Shown piece after piece: positions 1 through 6,123 of a DNA stretch of 26,056 bases (the first letter of the stretch is position 1; each line of letters starts with the position of its first letter). The stretch is taken from assembly GCA_043728315.1 (NCBI GenBank), contig JAYTMT010000040.1:1-26056 (forward strand), given 5' to 3'. Under the pieces are notes generated by a model that worked only from the letters and a program-made list of their open reading frames with translations, made no database searches and was not told the DNA's origin. The position numbers were made by a program, and so were the translations under genes. This DNA is from JAAFIP01 sp043728315. Lineage in GTDB: Bacteria > Pseudomonadota > Gammaproteobacteria > Burkholderiales > Burkholderiaceae_C.

Positions 1-78
1 GTGGCCTTTTTGATTGAATACATGCTCGCCAAAGCCGAGCATTTTTCCCCCTGGGGCTACGAATTTAAAGACCAGTGA
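1..78 (+). CDS. C-terminal tail of an unidentified CDS (cut by window start)
   Basis: The first bases are open in frame 1 for 25 codons and end at a TGA (76-78). The translated tail is moderately hydrophobic, then aromatic and charged, ending in WGYEFKDQ, which reads like the end of a real protein rather than a random frame. I do not recognise the family. A hairpin (GGTGCTGC at 118-125 pairing with 137-144) lies shortly downstream without a T-run. The overlapping frame at 14-253 looks like a shadow. Confidence 0.4.
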   Translation: MAFLIEYMLAKAEHFSPWGYEFKDQ

Positions 79-292
79 GCGCCCACGCTGCCAATGGCGC
101 GAGATTCAACTGATGCTGGTGCTGCGGATGCGCGCAGCAGCACCCCGCATGTCTTTGGCTGGGGCGTTTGAGAACTGGGGAAGTATCTCGCATAAACTAG
201 CTGAGCCTAAACGACGGCGATGTCGGCAGCTAGCAGAGTTTGTGGGTGTTTAAGTTAGCGCTTATGTTCATGCGGGGGTGCTCCAGTACTGT

Positions 293-786
293 TCGCTAAG
301 AGCCTCTGTAGCTGCTTGTTTGCGCGCCCGATCTTACGCGCCCGATCAGCGTTTTGCCTATCCCGACGCGTCCTCATGCGGTGGGTACACCGAAATCGGT
401 CGATCGGGATAGGCAAAACGCTGATCAGGCTATGCTCGTTTTTAGGTTTTTAATACCGCAGGTACGTTACTCTTTGTTTGCTATGCACTATATAAAATGT
501 AGCGTAGTATGACCATATGGAGCTGGTATTGCCACTATTTTTTTGAAATCAACAGTCTACGAACGAAACACGTGCCAAACAACCATCTATGCTGCGTCAC
601 TAGCTGTGTGCGCTACGTCTGCGCCCAATCAGAGTGACCGGGCTAGAGGAACGGAAAAATGTGGGATCAGGGCTGTCATCTGTTTGAGACCACAGGGCGA
701 GTTATGACAGACCCCCACATTTTGAGTACCGCATAGCTCACCGCGAAGCGGGCCGGTAACTCGGGCGCAGACGTAGCGCACACAGC
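293..786 (+). repeat. Composite structured repeat, copy 1
   Basis: This copy fills the gap between the first CDS tail and the 3' end of pgpA. In order it holds: a lead-in (TCGCTAAGAGCCTCTG); hairpin A, a 23-bp perfect stem (344-366 with 404-426) carrying an inner hairpin at 379-392; the dispersed core module (487-547); a spacer; and a nested long hairpin. The outer arms of that hairpin (603-626 and 763-786) are 24-bp perfect complements. Its head has stems 656-665/714-723 and 673-679/704-710 around the conserved loop parts CTGTTTGAG and CGAGTTATG. Hairpin A, the core and the head match copies 2 and 3. The outer arms are unrelated in sequence but occupy the same place. No gene is seen from 79 to 863. 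Confidence 0.85.
487..547 (+). repeat. Core dispersed repeat within composite copy 1
   Basis: It reads ACTATATAAAATGTAGCGTA, GTATGACCATATGGAGCTGG, TATTGCCACTATTTTTTTG. It is the most diverged of the composite-borne copies (GGAGCTGGTATT for GACGCTGACATT). Confidence 0.85.
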
Positions 787-863
787 CGGTGACGCAAGGC
801 TACAAAAGCTGAGCCTACATCTTTTGTTCAGACCAATACGGCAGCTTCAAAAAAGCGAAAACC

Positions 864-1511
864 TCAAAACCGCCAAAGCGCAATCACCAACAAAGTACAC
901 CCAGCCGCCACCAAGTCGTCAAACATAATGCCCCAGCCACCGCGCGGCCCAAAGCCTTTGAAGAGCTGATCGGCCCAGGTCACGGGTCCGGGCTTGGCGG
1001 CATCAAAATAGCGAAAAAGGGCGAAGGCTACCAGCTGCGCCCAAAAGCCAACGGGTGAGGCAACCCATAAAATCAGCCAAAAAGCCACAATTTCGTCCCA
1101 CACAATGGCCCCCGGGTCGGCCACCCGCATGTGCTGGGCGCACAGCGTGCAGGCCCACCAGCCAAGGGGGATGGATGCGGCGATGACCCAGCCAATTTGC
1201 GCGCTCGACAAATACTGCTGCATGGCCCAAAACGACAACCAGCCCCACAGCGTGCCCGCTGTGCCCGGCGCAATGCGCGACAAACCCGAGCCAAAGCCCA
1301 ATGCAACCAGACGGGCAGGGTGGCCCAGCATGAAGCGGGCGCTCGGAAGCAGCACAGTGGGCAACAAAGGGGGATGCAGGGGCGGGTGCAGGGGTGAACC
1401 GAATGGTGCAGCATCAGCAAATACCCCAAAGTTGGCAGCAACACTGGAGGCAGGATAAGCGCCTGTTGGCAGTGCCGTGAAGTCGTGGTTTGGGTCCTTG
1501 ATAAGTGCCAT
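864..1511 (-). CDS. pgpA: Phosphatidylglycerophosphatase A
   Basis: The protein dephosphorylates phosphatidylglycerophosphate to phosphatidylglycerol at the inner membrane. The PgpA/YutG-type domain starts near residue 58 (HPARLVALGFGSGLSRIAPGT) and continues with VWDEIVAF (D139, E140), FRYFDAAKPGP (166-176) and GWGIMFDD (192-199, D198-D199), the acidic motifs of the family, with hydrophobic helices between them. At 215 aa it is longer than the roughly 170 aa usual for PgpA. The extra N-terminus is low-complexity with a PLHPPLHPPLLP repeat, and no clear ribosome binding site supports the ATG at 1511, so the true start may lie downstream. In related genomes pgpA commonly sits beside thiL; here a LysR-tautomerase block lies between them. 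Confidence 0.88.
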   Translation of the reverse strand: MALIKDPNHDFTALPTGAYPASSVAANFGVFADAAPFGSPLHPPLHPPLLPTVLLPSARFMLGHPARLVALGFGSGLSRIAPGTAGTLWGWLSFWAMQQYLSSAQIGWVIAASIPLGWWACTLCAQHMRVADPGAIVWDEIVAFWLILWVASPVGFWAQLVAFALFRYFDAAKPGPVTWADQLFKGFGPRGGWGIMFDDLVAAGCTLLVIALWRF

Positions 1512-1583
1512 AAGTGGTGTGTGGTGTGTGAAATTGGCAGGTGCTGTGAAATGGCGGGGCTGTGAATGGGTGGCTTAGTGGGG

Positions 1584-1622
1584 GGCTAGGTGGGGTGGCT
1601 AGGTGGGGTGGCTAGGTGGGGT
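1584..1622. repeat. Tandem repeat, three 13-bp units
   Basis: The unit GGCTAGGTGGGGT is repeated exactly three times (1584-1596, 1597-1609, 1610-1622), preceded by degenerate GT-rich copies back to about 1565. It lies between the pgpA start and the lysR stop, so length change here would alter the pgpA upstream region and no protein. Confidence 0.8.
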
Positions 1623-1646
1623 AACAGGGCACAGAAAAGAGCAAGT

Positions 1647-2543
1647 TCACATGGCTTCACGCGCGAACCATTGCAGCCAATAGTCAATGGCGGCGCGCAC
1701 TTTGGGGCTTCGGTGGCGCTCGGCCAGCATGACCGCATAAATGGGCAATACTTCTTTGTGCACCAAGTCTGCCAGCACCGGCAGTAACAAACCTTGTTTC
1801 ACCAGCGGGGCGCAAATCACGCTAGAGCCGCGCACAATGCCCAAGCCTTGCAAGGCCATGGTCATCATCACGGCCGTGGAATTGGCCCGCAGTTGGCCGC
1901 TGGCGTGAAAAACGCTGGGTTGCGTAACCGCATCAGGGCTGTCAAACGGCCAATGGTTGAATGCCGGGATCACGCTGTTGGTGATCAAGCGGTGCTGGGC
2001 CAAATCGGCCACGCTGCTTGGTTGGCCCCAGCGCGCTAAATAGCCAGGCGCAGCATACAGCCTGCGGTCTTGCCTGCCGATTTCACGGGCCACCAAGCTG
2101 TCGGCAATTTGGCCAGAGCGGATGGCGATGTCTGCCCCCTCGCGTGCCAAATCCACCGCACGGTCATCGGCCATCAGCTCCACCTGAAGCTGCGGGTGCA
2201 AGGCCAGCAGGCCAATCAGGCTGGGCGCAATCACATAATGCGCCATGGCCGCGCTGACTGCTACCCGCAGCGTGCCGCGCAATACGCCGCTGGGTGCAAT
2301 GTCATCGGCCAAGTCTTGCATACTGGTGCTGATGCGTTTGCCGTAGTCAAGCATGGTTTGCCCCTCGTCGGTGAGCGACAGGCCGTGGGTGCTGCGGTGC
2401 AAAAGACGGATTTTGTGCTGCGCCTCCAGCCTTGTGATGGCACGGGATATTTGGCTCACTGGCACACCACGCTCACGCGCCACGCCCGAGAGCGAGCCCA
2501 GCTCGGCCACGCGCAGAAAAAGATGAAGGTCGGCAAAGTCCAT
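1647..2543 (-). CDS. LysR-family transcriptional regulator
   Basis: An N-terminal winged helix-turn-helix (MDFADLHLFLRVAELGSLSG, then the recognition region VPVSQISRAITRLEA) is followed by a substrate-binding domain with the usual LysR pattern (LRVAVSAAMAHYVIAPSL, then AREGADIAIRSG). The start at 2543 places MDFADLHLF at residue 1, where LysR proteins normally begin; the frame is open upstream to 2582. At 298 aa it has family length. It is divergent from the small ORF and tautomerase at 2647-3268 across about 100 bp, the typical layout for a LysR regulator and its target operon. That target and any inducer are inference. Confidence 0.88.
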   Translation of the reverse strand: MDFADLHLFLRVAELGSLSGVARERGVPVSQISRAITRLEAQHKIRLLHRSTHGLSLTDEGQTMLDYGKRISTSMQDLADDIAPSGVLRGTLRVAVSAAMAHYVIAPSLIGLLALHPQLQVELMADDRAVDLAREGADIAIRSGQIADSLVAREIGRQDRRLYAAPGYLARWGQPSSVADLAQHRLITNSVIPAFNHWPFDSPDAVTQPSVFHASGQLRANSTAVMMTMALQGLGIVRGSSVICAPLVKQGLLLPVLADLVHKEVLPIYAVMLAERHRSPKVRAAIDYWLQWFAREAM

Positions 2544-2646
2544 ATGCTTTTGCATTTTACGCAAAAGCAAATTGCAGTGCATGCGGTTTCCAAGAAGCCG
2601 TGTTTTGCCTACAGTTACCCCATGGTTTCAACACAGGAGTAACACC

Positions 2647-2817
2647 ATGACCCGCAACGAATTCAACACCGCTTATTGGAATGCCTTCAGCACCGCCCTG
2701 CGCGATGCCGCTTGCCGCAGCGCAGCCTTTGTGCTGTGCGCCGCCAGCCGCCATTTGGCCCGCGCTGCCCGCAGCATCGACCGCCATGGCCGCACGGCCT
2801 GCGCGCAAGGGGTGTGA
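2647..2817 (+). CDS. Small hypothetical protein (56 aa)
   Basis: The ATG at 2647 has a strong AGGAG Shine-Dalgarno (2635-2639, 7-nt spacing), which supports translation and decides the start. The protein is rich in Ala, Arg and Cys and starts MTRNEFNTAYW; I know no function for it. Its TGA (2815-2817) is one base from the ATG of the tautomerase gene (2819), implying translational coupling. It is divergent from the LysR gene, so it is probably the first gene of a LysR-controlled two-gene operon. Confidence 0.7.
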   Translation: MTRNEFNTAYWNAFSTALRDAACRSAAFVLCAASRHLARAARSIDRHGRTACAQGV

Positions 2818-2818
2818 C

Positions 2819-3268
2819 ATGCCAACCATCATTGCCCGCATCGCACCGCTGCAAAATCCTGAGCAATATGCATCGATTGCAGGCCGACTGACGCGCATTA
2901 CAGCTGAAATTTTGCACAAAGACGAAAGCGTGACCGCAGTGCTGGTGGACGACCTGCCCGCCGCGCGCTGGAGCATTGGCGGCCAAGCCGTTACCCAGCC
3001 CACGGCCTTGGTCGAAATCTCCATCACCCAAGGCACGAATACCGCAGCGGAAAAAGCGCGCTGGATTGCACAGGCTTTTGGCGAGATGCAAGCGGTGCTT
3101 GGCCCCTTGGCCAAGGCCAGTTATTGCGTGGTGCGGGAGCTGCCCGCGCAGGACTGGGGCTACAGCGGCCTCACGCAAAGTGATCGAAAGATGCAAAAGC
3201 AGCTGGCATCGGCCGGCCCTTGGCATCCAGCAGACGCAGCGCTGGCTGGTTTGGCAGCAGTGGCGTGA
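2819..3268 (+). CDS. Tautomerase-family protein with C-terminus read through antisense thiL
   Basis: The protein begins MPTIIARI. In tautomerases of the 4-oxalocrotonate type, Pro next to the initiator Met is the catalytic base after Met removal, and that Pro is present. The body (PLQNPEQYASIAGRLTRITA, DDLPAARWSIGG, EISITQGTNT, RELPAQDWGYSG) resembles tautomerase-like proteins of about 125-130 aa seen in related bacteria. Here the frame continues to 149 aa, and the last 33 or so residues are encoded opposite the 3' end of thiL (98-bp convergent overlap). That tail is probably a lost or displaced stop rather than a domain. The physiological substrate is unknown. Confidence 0.75.
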   Translation: MPTIIARIAPLQNPEQYASIAGRLTRITAEILHKDESVTAVLVDDLPAARWSIGGQAVTQPTALVEISITQGTNTAAEKARWIAQAFGEMQAVLGPLAKASYCVVRELPAQDWGYSGLTQSDRKMQKQLASAGPWHPADAALAGLAAVA

Positions 3269-4259
3269 TACTGCCAATGCGCGTGAGCGTGGTGTAAGTG
3301 CTGGCCGCAATGGCTTGCAGCGCTTGGCGCGCGGCAGGCGGCGCGGTAAACAGCAGTTCGTAGTCGTCCCCGCCTGCCAAACACCACTCTAGCGCATGTT
3401 TTTGAAGAATTTTGGCTGATGTCAGCGTCATATGGTCATATGACGCTATTAATTGTGTAGTGAATGTGGTATCAATGTCAGCGCCCACACCGCTGGCGCG
3501 CAGAATATGGCCTAGGTCGCCCAAGAGCCCGTCGCTCACATCAATGGCGCTGCTGGCCACTCCCCGCAGCGCCATGCCCAGCGCCACGCGGGGCGTGGGC
3601 ATTTCCATGCGCTGGCGGGCGTGGGCAAACACGGCAGCGTCCACCGACACGTTGCCGCGAAACACCTCCAGCGCCAGCCGCGCTTGGCCCACGTGCTGCG
3701 CCACGCATCTGCTTGCGTTGTCTGCCCTATCCGCCATATCCACCATTCCCACCATGTCCAGCGCTTGGCCCGCAGCGCCGCTGATGTAAATATCGTCGCC
3801 CAGCTGCGCCCCGCTGCGCAGCAGCGCCGCGCCCAGCGGCACTTCGCCCAGCACCGTGATGCAAATATTCAGAGGTCCTTGTGTAGTATCGCCGCCAATC
3901 AAAGGGCAGCCGTGCAGGTTGGCCAGCCCAAACAAGCCCTGCGAAAAGCCCGCTAGCCAAGCCTCGTCCACGCGCGGCATGGCCAGTGCCAGCGTGAAGC
4001 CCACAGGCCGCGCGCCGCAGGCGGCCAAGTCGCTCAAATTCACCGCCAAAGCCTTGTGCCCCAGCGCTCGGGGCGATACCGTAGACAAAAAATGCCGCCC
4101 CTCCACCAGCATGTCGCTGCTGACGCACAGTTGCATGCCTGCTGTGGGTGTAAAAACCGCACAGTCATCGCCAATGCCCACGTCTTGGCCACTTAGCGCT
4201 ACCGATTGCGCAGCAGCAGGCTGCTGAAAATAGCGCTTGATAAGGTCAAATTCACCCAT
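3171..4259 (-). CDS. thiL: Thiamine-monophosphate kinase, with a repeat-derived insertion
   Basis: The enzyme phosphorylates thiamine monophosphate to thiamine diphosphate with ATP. Hallmarks in order: GEFDLIKRYF at the start, GIGDDCAVF (28-36), SDMLVEGRHF, KALAVNLSDLAACGARP, GGDTTQGPL, AIDVSDGLLGDLGHIL and WCLAGGDDYELLF, ending FDHFA. These are the aspartate-rich Mg-ATP motifs of the PurM/ThiL fold. At 362 aa it is some 35 aa longer than usual ThiL. Residues about 264-287 are encoded by a copy of the dispersed core repeat (3400-3466), in frame, between the DVSDG and GGDDY motifs. A second extra stretch (DMVGMVDMADRADN) lies near 168-181. An ATG at 4268 would add three residues. apaG lies 18 bp upstream on the same strand. 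Confidence 0.92.
   Translation of the reverse strand: MGEFDLIKRYFQQPAAAQSVALSGQDVGIGDDCAVFTPTAGMQLCVSSDMLVEGRHFLSTVSPRALGHKALAVNLSDLAACGARPVGFTLALAMPRVDEAWLAGFSQGLFGLANLHGCPLIGGDTTQGPLNICITVLGEVPLGAALLRSGAQLGDDIYISGAAGQALDMVGMVDMADRADNASRCVAQHVGQARLALEVFRGNVSVDAAVFAHARQRMEMPTPRVALGMALRGVASSAIDVSDGLLGDLGHILRASGVGADIDTTFTTQLIASYDHMTLTSAKILQKHALEWCLAGGDDYELLFTAPPAARQALQAIAASTYTTLTRIGSITPLLPNQPALRLLDAKGRPMPAAFASFDHFA
3400..3466 (-). repeat. Core dispersed repeat inside thiL
   Basis: In thiL sense orientation this reads AATAGCGTCATATGACCATA then TGACGCTGACATC, matching the core of the other copies. In this copy the centre is a perfect hairpin, AGCGTCATAT-GACC-ATATGACGCT. The thiL frame is kept and yields TTQLIASYDHMTLTSAK. 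Confidence 0.85.
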
Positions 4260-4277
4260 AAAGGCCATCCCGCAGTG

Positions 4278-4670
4278 TCAGTGCAGGGTCGGCTTGTCGC
4301 CCAGCGCGCTCAAAGCATCGAGCACAAACATGGGAATATCCACCTCAAACTTCTCCCCGTCTACCGCCACACAAAAGTAGCTGCCGTGCATGGTGCCAGT
4401 GGGGGTGCGCAGGCGCGAGCCGCTGGTGTACTGAAAACTCTCACCCGGCTTGAGCAGCGGCTGCTCGCCCACAATGCCCAAGCCCTTCACCTTTTCGTGC
4501 AGACCATTGGCGTCGTTGATATTCCAAGTGCGCGAGATCAGCTGGGCGGCAATGGTGCCGGTGTTGGTAATCGTCACCGTGTAGGCAAAGGTGAACACGC
4601 CCTGCGCCGGAGACGATTGCTCGGGCAGGTACTGCGGCTGCACGTTCACGCGCATCTGGTAGTCGGACAT
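4278..4670 (-). CDS. apaG: ApaG protein
   Basis: ApaG is a small fibronectin-III-like beta-sandwich protein of uncertain biochemical role, named from the E. coli apaGH locus. The start at 4670 gives MSDYQMRVNVQPQYLPEQSS and a 130-aa product, the family length; the frame is open further to 4730 but the extra 20 residues are low-complexity. Conserved features include FAYTVTITNTG, QLISRTWNI, GIVGEQPLLKPGESFQYTSG, TPTGTMHGSYF and the C-terminal IPMFVLD. It lies upstream of thiL on the same strand and diverges from rpe across the second structured repeat. Confidence 0.92.
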   Translation of the reverse strand: MSDYQMRVNVQPQYLPEQSSPAQGVFTFAYTVTITNTGTIAAQLISRTWNINDANGLHEKVKGLGIVGEQPLLKPGESFQYTSGSRLRTPTGTMHGSYFCVAVDGEKFEVDIPMFVLDALSALGDKPTLH

Positions 4671-4807
4671 GGTCAGGCTTGGGCTTAAAGACAGAGAATT
4701 GGATTGTGGCAGTTTTTCGAGCTCTAGCATGTATTCGCTGGCTTTTGCACCTTCTTCGGGCTACATACCAACACTGTTCGCTCAGAACTTGTCCACGGTT
4801 TCCGTCC

Positions 4808-4825
4808 GCCCTGAGCTTGTCGAAG
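4808..4825. repeat. Short intergenic repeat (CCCTGAGCTTGTCGAAG)
   Basis: The word CCCTGAGCTTGTCGAAG occurs here and again at 16944-16962. From memory, this is a sequence widely scattered in intergenic DNA of many bacteria. The 16944 copy can form a short CCC/GGG hairpin. Confidence 0.55.
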
Positions 4826-4856
4826 AGTTTTAGCTTGCTTGGTCACTGCTGTGGCC

Positions 4857-5386
4857 AAGCGAGTGCTGTGCCAACGCGCAAACGGATCGCTGACCCGCTT
4901 CGCGGGGAGCTGGTTTTTTCGAACAAATGGTGGGAATGTCCATAACTCGCCCTCCGGGCTCAAACAGATGGACATTCTGATCCCCCATTTGTCCAAAAAA
5001 ACAAGCCCAGCGCCCTGATTGTTTGCGCATTGGCACAGCACTCGCTTAGCCGCAGGGCGAGGTGGTTACTCGGAGCGGTTGGAAAACTGCTCAGCTTCAG
5101 GGCTACAGCATGCTAGCCTATTGTTTCGCGCTTAAATTTGTACTTTTCAAGAAAAATAGTGGCAATGTCAGCGTCATGTGGTCATAGTGCGCTACGTTTT
5201 ATATAGTAATTGATGATTTAAGAGTAGCGTGTCTCCGGTCTTAAAACCTCAAAGCGAGCATAGCACGAGCAGCGTTTTGGCTATCCCGACCGACCGATTT
5301 CGGTGTACCCACCGCATGAGGGCGCGTCGGGATAGCCAAAACGCTGATCGGGCGCGCCAAACCAATAGCACAGAGTCTCTGAGCGA
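4857..5386 (-). repeat. Composite structured repeat, copy 2 (inverted)
   Basis: It has the same module order as copies 1 and 3, read on the minus strand. Hairpin A is a 21-bp perfect stem (5270-5290 with 5326-5346), with an inner hairpin at 5301-5314. The core module is at 5145-5209. The nested long hairpin has outer arms 4857-4883 and 5021-5047 (26 of 27 paired). Its head has stems 4934-4943/4968-4977 (perfect) and GCCC/GGGC at 4949-4952/4956-4959. The element fills most of the 761-bp apaG-rpe divergent spacer, so both promoters must lie inside or beside it. A possible 9-bp end match (TCGCTCAGA at 4778 and its complement at 5378) might mark wider borders. No gene is seen from 4671 to 5431. 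Confidence 0.88.
5145..5209 (-). repeat. Core dispersed repeat within composite copy 2
   Basis: On the minus strand this reads ACTATATAAAACGTAGCGC then ACTATGACCACATGACGCTG, ACATTGCCACTATTTTTC. It is nearly identical to the copy at 25738-25803 and is followed by the same GAAAAGTACAA. Confidence 0.88.
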
Positions 5387-5419
5387 CCAGCATGGGGCGA
5401 CCATCCCCCCGAGCCCAAA

Positions 5420-5425
5420 TACAAT
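5420..5425 (+). promoter_or_regulatory. Candidate -10 box of rpe (leaderless start)
   Basis: TACAAT lies exactly 6 nt before the rpe ATG (5432), so a transcript would start at or next to the start codon. No Shine-Dalgarno is visible and the -35 region is poor. The same geometry occurs before the trp leader peptide (TACACT, 11412) and the esterase gene (CATGAT, 24545). Confidence 0.35.
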
Positions 5426-5431
5426 CGGCGT

Positions 5432-6115
5432 ATGACTAAACCCCACTACCTGATCGCCCCCTCCATTTTGTCCGCCGACTTTGCCCGCTTGGGCGATGAG
5501 GTGAAAAACGTCATTGCCGCAGGCGCGGACTGGATCCATTTTGACGTGATGGACAACCACTATGTGCCCAATTTGAGCTTTGGCCCCATGATTTGCCAAG
5601 CCATCAAACCGCATGCCAAGCGCGCCGACGGCACGCCAGTTCCCATGGACGTGCACCTCATGGTGCAGCCGGTAGACGCGCTGGCCGCAGCCTTTGCCCA
5701 AGCGGGCGCGGATTACATCAGCTTTCACCCCGATGCCTCTGGCCATGTGCACCGCAGCATCCAAGCCATCCGCGCTGCGGGCTGCAAACCCGGCTTGGTG
5801 TTTAACCCCGCCCAGCCCCTGCATGTGCTCGATGATGTGATTGACGATATTGACCTGATCCTCATCATGAGCGTCAACCCCGGATTTGGTGGCCAAAGCT
5901 TCATCGATTCTGCCCTGCGCAAAATCGACGCCGTGAGAAAGCGCATTACCGCCAGCGGCAAAGACATCCGCCTAGAAGTAGACGGCGGCATCAGAGCCGA
6001 CAACATCCGCCGCGTAGCCGATGCGGGGGCAGATGCTTTTGTGGCGGGCAGCGCGATTTTTGGCAAACCCGATTACAAAGCCGTGATCGACCAGATGCGC
6101 AAAGCCTTGGCCTGA
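5432..6115 (+). CDS. rpe: Ribulose-phosphate 3-epimerase
   Basis: The enzyme interconverts ribulose 5-phosphate and xylulose 5-phosphate in the pentose phosphate and Calvin pathways. The TIM-barrel signatures are complete: APSILSADFARLGDEV (S11), DWIHFDVMDNHYVPN (metal ligands H38 and D40, acid-base D40), MDVHLMVQP (H77), SVNPGFGGQSFI and LEVDGGIRADN (D184). Length is 227 aa, normal. gph follows after 8 bp on the same strand, so the two are probably co-transcribed. No Shine-Dalgarno is seen; a TACAAT 6 nt upstream hints at leaderless translation. Confidence 0.96.
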   Translation: MTKPHYLIAPSILSADFARLGDEVKNVIAAGADWIHFDVMDNHYVPNLSFGPMICQAIKPHAKRADGTPVPMDVHLMVQPVDALAAAFAQAGADYISFHPDASGHVHRSIQAIRAAGCKPGLVFNPAQPLHVLDDVIDDIDLILIMSVNPGFGGQSFIDSALRKIDAVRKRITASGKDIRLEVDGGIRADNIRRVADAGADAFVAGSAIFGKPDYKAVIDQMRKALA

Positions 6116-6123
6116 TCGCCTTT

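Noticed and set aside
14..253. 79-codon ORF at the window start
   Set aside because: No Shine-Dalgarno, composition unlike a protein, and it overlaps the more convincing CDS tail at 1-78.
600..790. Integron attC site as an explanation for the long hairpin
   Set aside because: The imperfect hairpin form is similar, but no RYYYAAC/GTRRRY core pair is found at the ends and no integrase or cassette array is seen.
4260..4277. TPP riboswitch upstream of thiL
   Set aside because: The apaG-thiL gap is only 18 bp and the region before apaG shows no CUGAGA-type THI-box.
4724..5041. ORFs inside composite copy 2
   Set aside because: They run through the palindromic arms, are not kept in copies 1 and 3, and have no start signals.
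4778..5386. 9-bp terminal inverted repeats (TCGCTCAGA) bounding copy 2
   Set aside because: The match is exact but short, and copy 1 does not show the distal end, so I do not use it to set element borders.
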